NCBI GenBank assembly: GCA_013388745.1
Contig: JACAER010000029.1
Coordinates: 1-64,000, forward strand
Length of the DNA: 64,000 nucleotides
Reading direction: 5' to 3'
Source: Chloroflexota bacterium
GTDB taxonomy: Bacteria; Chloroflexota; Anaerolineae; Aggregatilineales; Phototrophicaceae
How positions within the stretch are numbered: the stretch's first letter is position 1; each line of letters begins with the position of its first letter. Below, one piece after another: positions 44,079 to 51,827 of the stretch. Position numbers and translations under genes: made by a program. Below the pieces are notes generated by a model, which worked only from the letters and a program-made list of their open reading frames with translations, was not told the DNA's origin and did not search any database.

Positions 44079-44759
44079 TTACAGCCGGCCAAATTCGGCC
44101 AGCAGCTCTTCTACGGTTTTGCCTTGGCGAATTTTGGCGCGCGTCTTTTCTTCTTTGTCGGCCTGTTCGCGCGCGGCAGCCAAAACCTGTGCCGCGTTTT
44201 CCAGCGCGATGACCACAACCCCAATTTCATCGCCCAGTACCAGATCGCCCGGTCTGACGACGATACCGGCGCACTGAATCGTGACATTGATCTCAATCGG
44301 CTCCATGCGGCCCGAATAGGGGGAGTGTGTTGAGCGCGGCACAATCGACTTGGAATAGATCGGGAATCCCAGATCGCGGGTTTCGTCGGTATCGCGAATG
44401 CCGCCATCGACGACCGCGCCCACGACGCCTTTCATCAGGCATAGGCCAGACATCAGCCCGCCCCAGATCGAGGTTTCGGTTTCCCCCGCCGCATCAACCA
44501 CGATGACATCGCCGGCCTTCGCGACGCTCAGTGCGTCCAGACAATCGACCTGATTGCCGGGCTCCAGGCGCACGGTCAGCGCGGGGCCAACGAAGCGTTT
44601 TTGCGGGAGCAGCGGGCGTATATAGCTGCGCATGACGCCGGCGCGTTCCTGGGAATCGGCCACGACGCACGAGGGGCTGTAAATCTTCAACAGGTCTTTG
44701 AAACCCTGCAAGACGGCAGGGTCGGGTATGTTTGTGCGCGCATTAATGATTTTCCGCAT
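44079..44759 (-). CDS. RraA-like / HMG aldolase-like protein
   Basis: 226-residue protein of the RraA/4-hydroxy-4-methyl-2-oxoglutarate aldolase superfamily. DVIVVDAAGETETSIWGGLM and GAVVDGGIRDTDETRDLGFPIY contain the conserved Gly-Gly and the Arg-Asp pair that bind pyruvate and metal in aldolase members. ATG 44759 lies within the end of the IclR gene (17-nt overlap), with GGAAGGA upstream, so the two are coupled. Presence of the Arg-Asp motif and the operon suggest a pyruvate-yielding class II aldolase or decarboxylase, not an RNase E inhibitor. This is an inference. Confidence 0.85.
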   Translation of the reverse strand: MRKIINARTNIPDPAVLQGFKDLLKIYSPSCVVADSQERAGVMRSYIRPLLPQKRFVGPALTVRLEPGNQVDCLDALSVAKAGDVIVVDAAGETETSIWGGLMSGLCLMKGVVGAVVDGGIRDTDETRDLGFPIYSKSIVPRSTHSPYSGRMEPIEINVTIQCAGIVVRPGDLVLGDEIGVVVIALENAAQVLAAAREQADKEEKTRAKIRQGKTVEELLAEFGRL

Positions 44760-45549
44760 GGCTGGTCCTTCCGTAACCCAGTTGTGTCGAGATGGTTTGG
44801 GCTGCCCGCAGCAGCCGTGTGATGCGTTCCTGATTCGATTCGAGCGGCTCCATGCGGCTTGAGGGCCCAGCGATGCTGATGGCCGCCGCGATTTTGTGCT
44901 GGCTGTCGAAAATTGGCGCGGCGACACAGCGCACATCCGGTTCATGTTCGCCACGATCAAGGGCGTACCCACGGCGGCGAATTTCTTGCAATTCGGCAAG
45001 AAGCTGGTCTACCTGCACCAGTGTGGTGTCGGTAAAGCGCGTCAGGGGCGTTCGTTCGAAGTGCTGGCGCACACGCTCGGTATCGGTGTAAGCCAGCAGC
45101 GCTTTGCCCAGCCCGGTGCAGTAGGATGGTACCCGCCCGCCGACATGCGAAACCATCAGGCCGATGGCGTGCAGGCCGGGCAGCTTATCCAGGTATAACA
45201 CTTCCATACGATCCAGCACTGCCAGATGCACGGTTTCGGCGGTTTCGTCGCGCAGCGCCTCCAGTTCCGGCAGCGCCACGCGGCGAATGTGATTGCTCAT
45301 CTGATAGGAACGCGCCAACTCCAGGCAGGCCACGCCGAGCGAATATTGGCCGCTGGCCTCGTCGCGGGCGATGTAATTGTGCGAAGCCAGCGCCGAAAGC
45401 ATGCGAAAACAGGTGCTTGCGCTGAGATCAATGCCTTCACTTACTTCCATCAGCGTGCGCGGCCTGCCATCCGACAGCAGCGATAGGATACTGATCGCTC
45501 TGTCGAGCACACGGATGTTGTAGCGTTCCTCTTTTTGCTTCTCTTTCAC
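44743..45549 (-). CDS. IclR-family transcriptional regulator
   Basis: 268-residue regulator. The N-terminal winged helix (about 10-75) has VLDRAISILSLLSDGRP and LSASTCFRMLSALASHNYI; the effector domain (about 80-255) has ETVHLAVLDRMEVLYLDKLP, SYCTGLGKALLAYT, DVRCVAAPIFD and AAISIAGPSSRM. The start is set to GTG 45549, seven bases after AGGAG; the longer frame from 45564 would place that AGGAG inside the coding part. It sits in the middle of the sugar-acid operon and is its likely local regulator, binding a pathway intermediate. An inverted repeat at 45563-45588 may be its own operator. Its effector domain is clearly related to the tail of the ATPase at 37511-39568. Confidence 0.94.
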   Translation of the reverse strand: MKEKQKEERYNIRVLDRAISILSLLSDGRPRTLMEVSEGIDLSASTCFRMLSALASHNYIARDEASGQYSLGVACLELARSYQMSNHIRRVALPELEALRDETAETVHLAVLDRMEVLYLDKLPGLHAIGLMVSHVGGRVPSYCTGLGKALLAYTDTERVRQHFERTPLTRFTDTTLVQVDQLLAELQEIRRRGYALDRGEHEPDVRCVAAPIFDSQHKIAAAISIAGPSSRMEPLESNQERITRLLRAAQTISTQLGYGRTSHAENH

Positions 45550-45562
45550 GATATTGCTCCTC

Positions 45563-45588
45563 ACAATAACGGGTCTGTCCGCTATTGT
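45563..45588. promoter_or_regulatory. Inverted repeat before iclR-type gene, candidate autoregulatory site
   Basis: ACAATAACGG (45563-45572) and CCGCTATTGT (45579-45588) match as an inverted repeat at 9 of 10 positions with a 6-nt spacer. On the minus strand the site includes part of a -10-like TACAAT, so a bound repressor would block an internal promoter. It is only 14 nt upstream of the regulator start. Confidence 0.5.
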
Positions 45589-45602
45589 AGAGCACTTTCA
45601 CA

Positions 45603-46601
45603 TTAACTATTGTGACGGAACTGAGCAACGTTGTCGCGCGTGATGGTCATCACGCCGGTTTCGACACGTTCGGGCAGAATGTTGACGCCCGCCGAACGCC
45701 AATCGGGCAGCACGCGCAGCGCATCGGTGTTCAGCCAGTGCAGCAGATGGACGGCGAGGAACATTTCGGTGTAGCTCTTTTGCGCCACCGAGCCGAAAAT
45801 CGAGCCGTCTTCGATGAAGTCCAGCATGTCTTCGTTGCGATCCATCGCCACGATCTGGATTTCGCCGACGCGCCCGGCGTCGCGCACAGCAAGCGCCGCG
45901 CCTTTGCCGCTGTCACCGTCTGTGCCGCCTATACCGACCACATCCGGGTTGGCGGTGATGGCCGCCGCGTAAGCCGTTGGGGCGTAGGCCGGGTCAGCGC
46001 GATCATCAACGACTTCGGCGACTTCGATTTCCGGGAATTCTTCGGCGAACACGGCCTGATAACCTTCAACGCGCTGCAAGACGTTCGGACTTTGGAATGT
46101 GCCGAGAATGACGCGCCCGCGCCCGCCGATGGCCTGCGCCAGCATACGCCCGCCAATGCGGCCAGCCTGGAAGCCGTCAATGCCCAGATGGACCGAAATC
46201 GGTGCGTTGGGGATTTCGCTAATGACGGTGGCGACAGGAATGCCGGCTTCGACCGCGCGGTTCACGCCTTCGGCCAGCGTATTGGGATCGCCGGGGAAGA
46301 TAATGATGCCGGCGGGATTGCGTGCCACGATTTCGTCCAACTGGCGCGCCTGGCCGGCGACGTCAAAATCGACGGGTCCGGTGAACGTGCCCTGCACGCC
46401 GAGCAGAGTGGCGGCGTCTTCTAACGCCGCGCGGTGATCCACCCAGAAGGGCACCTGCGTCACGATCGACAAATAGACATATTCACTGCTGCCTTGCGCA
46501 CGCACACGACGTGGGCTGAAGCCCTGGTTAGCCAGCATAGCGCCAACCGACGCCATGGCCCCAGCGCGTAAGAAAGCACGACGAGAAAATCCCTTGCTCA
46601 T
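45603..46601 (-). CDS. Sugar ABC substrate-binding protein (importer 1), Tat signal
   Basis: 332-residue RbsB-type binding protein. The N-terminus FSRRAFLRAGAMASVGAML carries a twin-arginine motif and hydrophobic stretch, so export is likely by the Tat route, unlike the second binding protein of this operon. The mature part has GIIIFPGDPNTLAEGVNRAV, IPVATVISEIP, GIGGTDGDSGKGAALAVRD and IVAMDRNEDMLDFI. ATG 46601 follows AGGAG and AAAGG; a start at 46619 would add six residues. Confidence 0.92.
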   Translation of the reverse strand: MSKGFSRRAFLRAGAMASVGAMLANQGFSPRRVRAQGSSEYVYLSIVTQVPFWVDHRAALEDAATLLGVQGTFTGPVDFDVAGQARQLDEIVARNPAGIIIFPGDPNTLAEGVNRAVEAGIPVATVISEIPNAPISVHLGIDGFQAGRIGGRMLAQAIGGRGRVILGTFQSPNVLQRVEGYQAVFAEEFPEIEVAEVVDDRADPAYAPTAYAAAITANPDVVGIGGTDGDSGKGAALAVRDAGRVGEIQIVAMDRNEDMLDFIEDGSIFGSVAQKSYTEMFLAVHLLHWLNTDALRVLPDWRSAGVNILPERVETGVMTITRDNVAQFRHNS

Positions 46602-46651
46602 AACCTTTTTACTCCTCATAGCACTGAACTAATTTTTTAGTGAACCGGCCT

Positions 46652-47626
46652 TCAGGCATTGCGCCGGCTGACCAACATATCGAAGGCAACGGCGGTGATC
46701 AGGATGAAGCCCGTCACAGCCTGCTGCCAGAAAATTGACACAGCTTCCATCGTCATGATATTAGAGACGATGCTGATGAACACCACGCCCAAAAACGCGC
46801 CCAAGACCGTGCCTTCGCCGCCGGTGAGGCTCGCGCCGCCGATAACGCAGGCCGCCAGCACTTGCAGTTCCAGTCCCTGCGCCGCTGTCGGTGTCCCCGC
46901 CATCAAACGCGACGCCAGCAGCACCCCCGCGAAGGCCGCCAGAAACGCGGTCAGCATATAGGTGAAGATGCGTACCCGGTCTACAGGAATGCCCGATAAA
47001 CGCGCGGAGTTCTCGTTGCTGCCGACATAATAGGCCTGCCGCAGGGCGCGTGTGTGCCGCAGCGCGAGATCACCGATGATGACGATCACCAGCATCATCA
47101 GCACCATATAGGGGATATTGGCGATTTGCGCGCTGCCTGTTGTGCCAAAGGTGGCTGGTAAGCCGCTGATCGATACGCCTTCGGTGAGCACCTGCGCGAT
47201 GCCGCGCGCAATCGAGAGCGTCCCCAATGTTGCTACGAGCGGATTAATTTTCAGTTTCGTGACCAGCAGGCCGTTAATGAAGCCGATGCCAGCGCCCATC
47301 AGCAGCACGCCGAAGACCGCTACGGGTTGTTCCATGCCATCCAGCACGAGGCGCGCGCAGATCGTGCCGCTGAGGGCTAAGACTGCGCCTACAGAAAGAT
47401 CAAAGCCGCCAGAAACCAGCAGGATCACCATACCCACGGCGATGATGGCTGTGGGCGTCAGGCCGACGAACATCGCGCGGAAATTGGCGGTTGTCAAAAA
47501 ATATTCGTTGCGGTTCGCCATGATGACAATGGTGACCACAATAATCAGCAGCAGCGGCAGTTCGCGCGTGCGCAGCATTCCCCGCGCGAGGTTCCATAAC
47601 CGCGTGCTGGCCGTTGTTTCTGCCAT
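46652..47626 (-). CDS. Ribose-type sugar ABC permease (importer 1)
   Basis: 324-residue RbsC-family permease with about ten hydrophobic segments: AVGMVILLVSGGFDLSVGAV, IGFINGLLVTKLKINPLVAT, VGSNENSARLSGIPVDRV and VIGGASLTGGEGTVLGA. It lies 3 nt after the ATPase gene and about 50 nt before the binding-protein gene, completing importer 1. Confidence 0.95.
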   Translation of the reverse strand: MAETTASTRLWNLARGMLRTRELPLLLIIVVTIVIMANRNEYFLTTANFRAMFVGLTPTAIIAVGMVILLVSGGFDLSVGAVLALSGTICARLVLDGMEQPVAVFGVLLMGAGIGFINGLLVTKLKINPLVATLGTLSIARGIAQVLTEGVSISGLPATFGTTGSAQIANIPYMVLMMLVIVIIGDLALRHTRALRQAYYVGSNENSARLSGIPVDRVRIFTYMLTAFLAAFAGVLLASRLMAGTPTAAQGLELQVLAACVIGGASLTGGEGTVLGAFLGVVFISIVSNIMTMEAVSIFWQQAVTGFILITAVAFDMLVSRRNA

Positions 47627-47629
47627 AAC

Positions 47630-49135
47630 CTATTTCTCCCCGCTCGCCACATAACCGGACGCCATCAACATTAACTGCTGTTCGCTGGCGGCGGCGGCGG
47701 GCACTTCGCCCACCAGACGCCCTTCGTACATCACCAAAATGCGGTCAGCCAGCCCGATCACCTCTGGAAGCTCGGAGGAGATAAACACGATCCCCGCGCC
47801 CTGGCGTACCAGTTCGCGCAGCAGCGCGTGAATCTCGACCTTTGCGCTGACATCGACGCCTTTGGTTGGCTCGTCGATGAGCAGGATTTTCGGCTGGCGC
47901 ACCAACCACTTTGAAAGCATTACTTTTTGCTGGTTGCCGCCGCTCAAGCGCCCCACAAGCTGCTGCACACTCGGCGTGCGGATACCCATACGCTCCACAA
48001 ACTGTTTAGAAGCAGCGGCTTCTGCGCGCGGGTTCATCAGCCCCCAGCGCGAAAACAGACGCAGCGCCGTCACAGAGATGTTCTGTGTCAGCGCCATTTT
48101 CAGGAATAAGCCGTCGGTCTTGCGTTCTGCGGGCAGATAGGCTATGCCTGACTCGAACGCTTGCTGTGGACTGTGGATCTGGATTGAGCGGCCCTGCACA
48201 GTGATGCTGCCGGACTGGGCTTTGTCTACGCCGACCAGTGCGCGCAGAAGTTCACTGCGACGCGCGCCCATCAGGCCGGCGATGCCGATAATTTCGCCGG
48301 CGCGCAAGGTGAATGAAATATCTCGGAAGGCTTTGTCGCGGCTCAAACCCTCAACACGCAGCAGTTCTGTTCCGGTGTCCTGCGCACGCTCAGGATACAG
48401 ATCGGTCAACTTGCGCCCGACCATCATTTCGATCAGGTCATCCGGCGTGATACTGCTGATGGCCTCTGTTGCCACGCGCTGGCCGTCACGCAGTATCGTC
48501 ACCCGATCAGCGATTTCCATGACCTCAGGGATGCGATGGCTGATGTAGACAATGCCGATACCGCGCGCTTTGAGGCGTTGAATCGTTTGAAAGAGAATTT
48601 CAACTTCATTGGGCGGCAGTGCAGAGGTTGGCTCATCCAGCAGCAGAATACGTGCGTCCAGGGACAGCGCCTTGACAATTTCGATCACCTGCCGTGTGGT
48701 GATATTCAGCTTTGATACAGGGGTGCGCACATCAACGTCGATGCCAAACTGCTGCATCAAGGCTTGCGTGCGCTTGTAGAGTTCGCCCCAACGGATGCTG
48801 CCGCCGATGCGCGTCGGCACACGGTTGACGAACACGTTTTCGGCAATGCTCAACCCCTGCACTAGGCTCAATTCCTGGAACACCATACCGATGCCCATGT
48901 TTTGCGCCTGGCGCGGCGATGTCAGCGTTACCGGGCGGCCATTGATACGAATGGTGCCGCCATCGGGCGTGTAGACGCCGCAGATGATATGCATCAACGT
49001 CGATTTACCAGCACCGTTTTCGCCCATCAGGGCATGAACTTCGCCCGGCAGCAGTTCAAACGAGACGCCGCGCAGCGCCTGCGCGCCGGGAAACGATTTG
49101 CTGACATCCTGCACTTCGAGCAAGGCTGCGCTCAT
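47630..49135 (-). CDS. Ribose-type sugar ABC ATPase (importer 1)
   Basis: 501-residue double ATPase of the RbsA family. First half: Walker A GENGAGKST, Walker B ILLLDEPTSALP, H-loop IVYISHR. Second half: degenerate Walker A GLMGARRSE, LSGGNQQKVML, ILLIDEPTKGVD. It ends at the normal RbsA length and has no extra domain, a useful contrast to the 685-residue ATPase of importer 2. The start overlaps the KDPG aldolase stop by four bases. Confidence 0.95.
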   Translation of the reverse strand: MSAALLEVQDVSKSFPGAQALRGVSFELLPGEVHALMGENGAGKSTLMHIICGVYTPDGGTIRINGRPVTLTSPRQAQNMGIGMVFQELSLVQGLSIAENVFVNRVPTRIGGSIRWGELYKRTQALMQQFGIDVDVRTPVSKLNITTRQVIEIVKALSLDARILLLDEPTSALPPNEVEILFQTIQRLKARGIGIVYISHRIPEVMEIADRVTILRDGQRVATEAISSITPDDLIEMMVGRKLTDLYPERAQDTGTELLRVEGLSRDKAFRDISFTLRAGEIIGIAGLMGARRSELLRALVGVDKAQSGSITVQGRSIQIHSPQQAFESGIAYLPAERKTDGLFLKMALTQNISVTALRLFSRWGLMNPRAEAAASKQFVERMGIRTPSVQQLVGRLSGGNQQKVMLSKWLVRQPKILLIDEPTKGVDVSAKVEIHALLRELVRQGAGIVFISSELPEVIGLADRILVMYEGRLVGEVPAAAASEQQLMLMASGYVASGEK

Positions 49136-49782
49136 ACCGCTTTTTGCTCCTGCCGCGCTTCGTCAACGGCCTGCCGGAACTGCTGAGCACGCTGGCGCAG
49201 CACGTCGAACTGCCTGTTGTCGAGCAGACTCTGGCTGACAAGTGAACCGCCCACGCCAACGGCCACCGCTCCTGCACGAATAAAGGCTGCTGTGTTTTGG
49301 ATGTCAACACCACCTACTGCCGCGATATGCACCTGTGGCAGCGGCGCGCGAATCGCGCGCAAATAGGCGGGCCCGCCTATGTCTGCCGGGAACAACTTGA
49401 CGAGATCGCCACCCCATTCCCATGCTTGCAGCACTTCTGTGGGGGTATAAGCGCCGGGCATCACGCCGATACTATAACGTTTGCACATCTGAATGGTCTT
49501 GCGATTCACAGTTGGACAGACGATAAACTGCGCGCCCGCCAGAATCGCGGCACGCGCGGTCTCGGCATCCAACACCGAACCCACGCCGAAAGCTACCGAA
49601 GCGCCAAAGCGCTCTACGGCCTGTGTCACGAGGGTGAGTGCGCCGGGTGTGGTGATGGTTACTTCGATAGCGAGTACGCCGCCGGCGCACAGGGCGTCGG
49701 CGGCTGCCAGCAGGTTATCAGCGCTCTTGGCGCGCATAATGGCGACAATACCCGTCTGGCGAATCATGTCCATCGCGTTCAC
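49132..49782 (-). CDS. eda: KDPG/KHG aldolase
   Basis: 216-residue class I aldolase cleaving 2-keto-3-deoxy-6-phosphogluconate to pyruvate and glyceraldehyde-3-phosphate. Active-site segments: Glu in AIEVTITTPGA, GVGSVLDAETARAAI, FIVCPTVN, the Schiff-base Lys in DLVKLFPADIGGP, and AVGGVDIQN. A GTG start at 49782 is favoured, because GGGAG lies 6 nt before it, while the alternative ATG at 49773 is 15 nt away. It is the first gene of the sugar-acid operon and pairs functionally with the KDG-kinase-like protein. Confidence 0.94.
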   Translation of the reverse strand: MNAMDMIRQTGIVAIMRAKSADNLLAAADALCAGGVLAIEVTITTPGALTLVTQAVERFGASVAFGVGSVLDAETARAAILAGAQFIVCPTVNRKTIQMCKRYSIGVMPGAYTPTEVLQAWEWGGDLVKLFPADIGGPAYLRAIRAPLPQVHIAAVGGVDIQNTAAFIRAGAVAVGVGGSLVSQSLLDNRQFDVLRQRAQQFRQAVDEARQEQKAV

Positions 49783-49923
49783 AGCGAACTCCCTGGTGTG
49801 ATCAGTGATGGGGCAGCTTGAGGCACTGTGCCATGAAAACGTGCGGCGATTAAGCCGGCGCGCCGGGCAGAAATTTGAAGAGACAAACAGGAGAGGCAGT
49901 CTGAAAGGCTCATATGAAGTTTT

Positions 49924-49942
49924 ATTTTCATCAGATGAAAAT
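49924..49942. promoter_or_regulatory. Palindromic operator of the sugar-acid operon
   Basis: Perfect inverted repeat ATTTTCATC-A-GATGAAAAT. It lies about 12-30 nt downstream of the predicted transcription start of the operon, a classic repressor roadblock position. The arm sequence differs from that of the repeat at 45563-45588. Confidence 0.7.
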
Positions 49943-49960
49943 TATTTTTATATAGTAGAA

Positions 49961-49990
49961 ATTATATCACAGGCTTTTTAGACTTGTCAA
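49961..49990 (-). promoter_or_regulatory. Promoter of the 14-kb sugar-acid operon
   Basis: On the minus strand perfect TTGACA (49990-49985), 18-nt spacer, perfect TATAAT (49966-49961). It lies in a short AT-rich patch of otherwise GC-rich DNA and points at the KDPG aldolase gene. Confidence 0.85.
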
Positions 49991-50198
49991 TGAGTTTGGC
50001 GCCGCTGGGCGAGAGGGCAAAGGCATGTTCTCTGGGTGGCTGGAGCGATACAGGGATGAAGTGATGTGCCTCATTGATACCCTGTCTCGTGATGCGATTG
50101 CTGTGCGGCTTCGTGGGTTATCCGCCATTTGCAATGAACTGTATCACAGGCTACACTTGTTGCCACACTGTTGGTACGCTGTGTATTGTTTATAGATT

Positions 50199-50888
50199 AT
50201 GTCCCACCAGATTAGCGCCGCTGAATTATCAGGTATTCCTGCACTGCGTGATCTAACTGCTCAGGACATAGACTGCCTGACGCAGGTGATGGTCAAACAG
50301 TTCTATCAGGCCGGGCAGCTTATCTTTTTGGAAGGCGAAAGAGCGCGAGGCATCTGGTTTGTTGTGTCTGGTCTGGTGCGCATCGTTAAGCAGTCGAGCA
50401 CCGGGCGCATCCAGACGCTGTGCGCCTTGAATCGCGGGCGTTGTTTTGGAACGTGCCCGTTGTTTAGCAGCGAAATCAATCCGGCAACTGCCGAAGCGCT
50501 GGAACCGACAACGCTGGCGGTGCTGCCGCAAACAGCGTTTAAAGAGGTCTCACGGCAGCGCCCGGCCTTAGCGCTTATCCTGCTGTCGGTTTATGGACAG
50601 CGTCTGGCCCAACTGGCGCACCTGAGTGAGGCACTCGGCACATGGTCTACGGCAGATCGCATTAATAACTGCCTGTTGACTTATGCCGATTACGGCGCCG
50701 CAAATCCGGTAGTGCGCCTGACGCATGAAGAACTCGCACGGCTTTCCGGGACTGTGCGCGAAGTGGTCACGCGCCACCTGGCACAGCTAGAAAAATCGGC
50801 GATTGTTCAAGCGCAGCCCAGGCTTATCGAAATCCTGAATCTGGGCGTTTTGCAATCCACCTGGTTGTGCAAAGCAGCAACCCCCTGA
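50199..50888 (+). CDS. Crp/Fnr-family regulator 1 of the nos cluster
   Basis: 229-residue regulator: N-terminal cyclic-nucleotide-binding-like barrel (about 10-125), dimer helix, and C-terminal helix-turn-helix (LTHEELARLSGTVREVVTRHL). The recognition helix has R-E-x-x-x-R, the CRP pattern that reads GTGA half-sites. Three Cys lie close together (75, 82 and 86, in TLCALNRGRCFGTCPLF), plus Cys26, 158 and 224, so metal or redox sensing is possible; FNR's N-terminal Cys cluster is absent. Its stop overlaps the CRP-type site before the next gene. Confidence 0.9.
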   Translation: MSHQISAAELSGIPALRDLTAQDIDCLTQVMVKQFYQAGQLIFLEGERARGIWFVVSGLVRIVKQSSTGRIQTLCALNRGRCFGTCPLFSSEINPATAEALEPTTLAVLPQTAFKEVSRQRPALALILLSVYGQRLAQLAHLSEALGTWSTADRINNCLLTYADYGAANPVVRLTHEELARLSGTVREVVTRHLAQLEKSAIVQAQPRLIEILNLGVLQSTWLCKAATP

Positions 50889-50905
50889 TGTGATTTAGAT
50901 CACAT
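50888..50905. promoter_or_regulatory. CRP-type operator upstream of regulator 2
   Basis: ATGTGAT-TTAG-ATCACAT, perfect arms; it fits TGTGA-N6-TCACA exactly. An extended -10-like TGTTATTAC follows at 50920-50928, so the site would be near -40, the activator position. Confidence 0.75.
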
Positions 50906-51016
50906 CGCTGCTTGCTTCCTGTTATTACCATGAAATGGTAGGATGTACGCCGTTACAGGCTAGTTTGTGCTTGATCTGGGCGACTTGGGAATGCAAAGCA
51001 GGCAGGATGGGTTGCC

Positions 51017-51706
51017 GTGGACGCCAATGGCTTAGCTCAGTTTGCTGCGTTACAAAAGCTGCCGGCAGCGGTGTTGTGCCAACTGGCCGATCAAATGGAC
51101 AGGCGGCGCTTTCAAACTGGCGAGAGTTTGTTCCAGCAGGGCGGCGAGGTTTCTCCGCTGGTCGCGCTGCAATCCGGGCGTGTGAAATTGTTCCGACAAT
51201 CGCGGCAGGAACGTGTGCAGATTCTGGCCCTGCCTTTGCCCGGAGAATGCTTTGGTGGGGAAACACTAGCCAATGACACCCCTTGCCCGTACAGTGCGAC
51301 AGCGCTCCAGCCCGCCCGCGCCCTGGTCCTGCCGCCGGAGAAGCTGCGTCAGTTAGTGCTGGCCGTGCCAGAATTTCAGGAAGTGTTCCTGAACCTGGTC
51401 ACTACACGGCTGAAACAGTTTGTAACGCTGGTGCATGATCTTGCCTTTCGTGACGTAACGGCGCGTCTGGCTGCTGTTCTGGTAGCGCGCGCCCAGAGCG
51501 AAGGGCAGCGCACGAATCACGGCATCATTATAGAACGCCTGCTGTCGCAGCAAGAATACGCCGAAATCGCCGGCACCGCCCGCGAAGTGGTGTATCGCAC
51601 TTTCAGGAAATTTGAACAAGAGGGATTAGCTTCTTTCACCCGCGAAACTATCGAAATCACGGCGTTTGAAACCCTCGCCGAAATCGCCCGCCAGGAAACC
51701 CATTGA
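51017..51706 (+). CDS. Crp/Fnr-family regulator 2 of the nos cluster
   Basis: 229-residue paralogue of the previous regulator. A barrel domain (about 10-120) with ESLFQQGGEVSPLVALQSGRV and GECFGGETLAND, a dimer helix, and the helix-turn-helix LSQQEYAEIAGTAREVVYRT, again with R-E-x-x-x-R. The start is a GTG at 51017. The sensor ligand is not evident: FNR-type Cys are missing, and heme binding as in DNR/NnrR-like sensors is possible but not shown. Between its stop and nosZ lies a second CRP-type palindrome. Confidence 0.9.
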   Translation: MDANGLAQFAALQKLPAAVLCQLADQMDRRRFQTGESLFQQGGEVSPLVALQSGRVKLFRQSRQERVQILALPLPGECFGGETLANDTPCPYSATALQPARALVLPPEKLRQLVLAVPEFQEVFLNLVTTRLKQFVTLVHDLAFRDVTARLAAVLVARAQSEGQRTNHGIIIERLLSQQEYAEIAGTAREVVYRTFRKFEQEGLASFTRETIEITAFETLAEIARQETH

Positions 51707-51737
51707 ACTGTGGGAAATTTCACGAATTTGGCTGTCG

Positions 51738-51753
51738 CGTGACTTGAGTCACA
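51738..51753. promoter_or_regulatory. CRP-type operator upstream of nosZ
   Basis: CGTGA-N6-TCACA with inner symmetry GTGAC-TTGA-GTCAC, centred about 82 nt before the nosZ start. CATAAA at 51778-51783 could be the -10, which puts the site near -41. Confidence 0.65.
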
Positions 51754-51827
51754 TCCCCACCGATTGTCTTGCCGCACCATAAACAAAAAGCGATAGAGTG
51801 TTTGGCATTAGAGGAGGAGGATCATCT

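Larger units (their letters stand above)
49783..50198. other. Intergenic region between the sugar-acid operon and the nos cluster
   Basis: This 416-nt divergent region has no credible gene. Its left half holds the AT-rich promoter and palindromic operator of the sugar-acid operon and its leader of about 170 nt. In the right half (49991-50198), next to the first Crp/Fnr gene, I see no clear promoter consensus or structured RNA. Confidence 0.6.

Noticed and set aside
44760-44999. 80-residue N-terminal extension of the RraA-like protein
   Set aside because: It is out-of-frame reading of the IclR gene end; the start at 44759 has a Shine-Dalgarno and fits the family.
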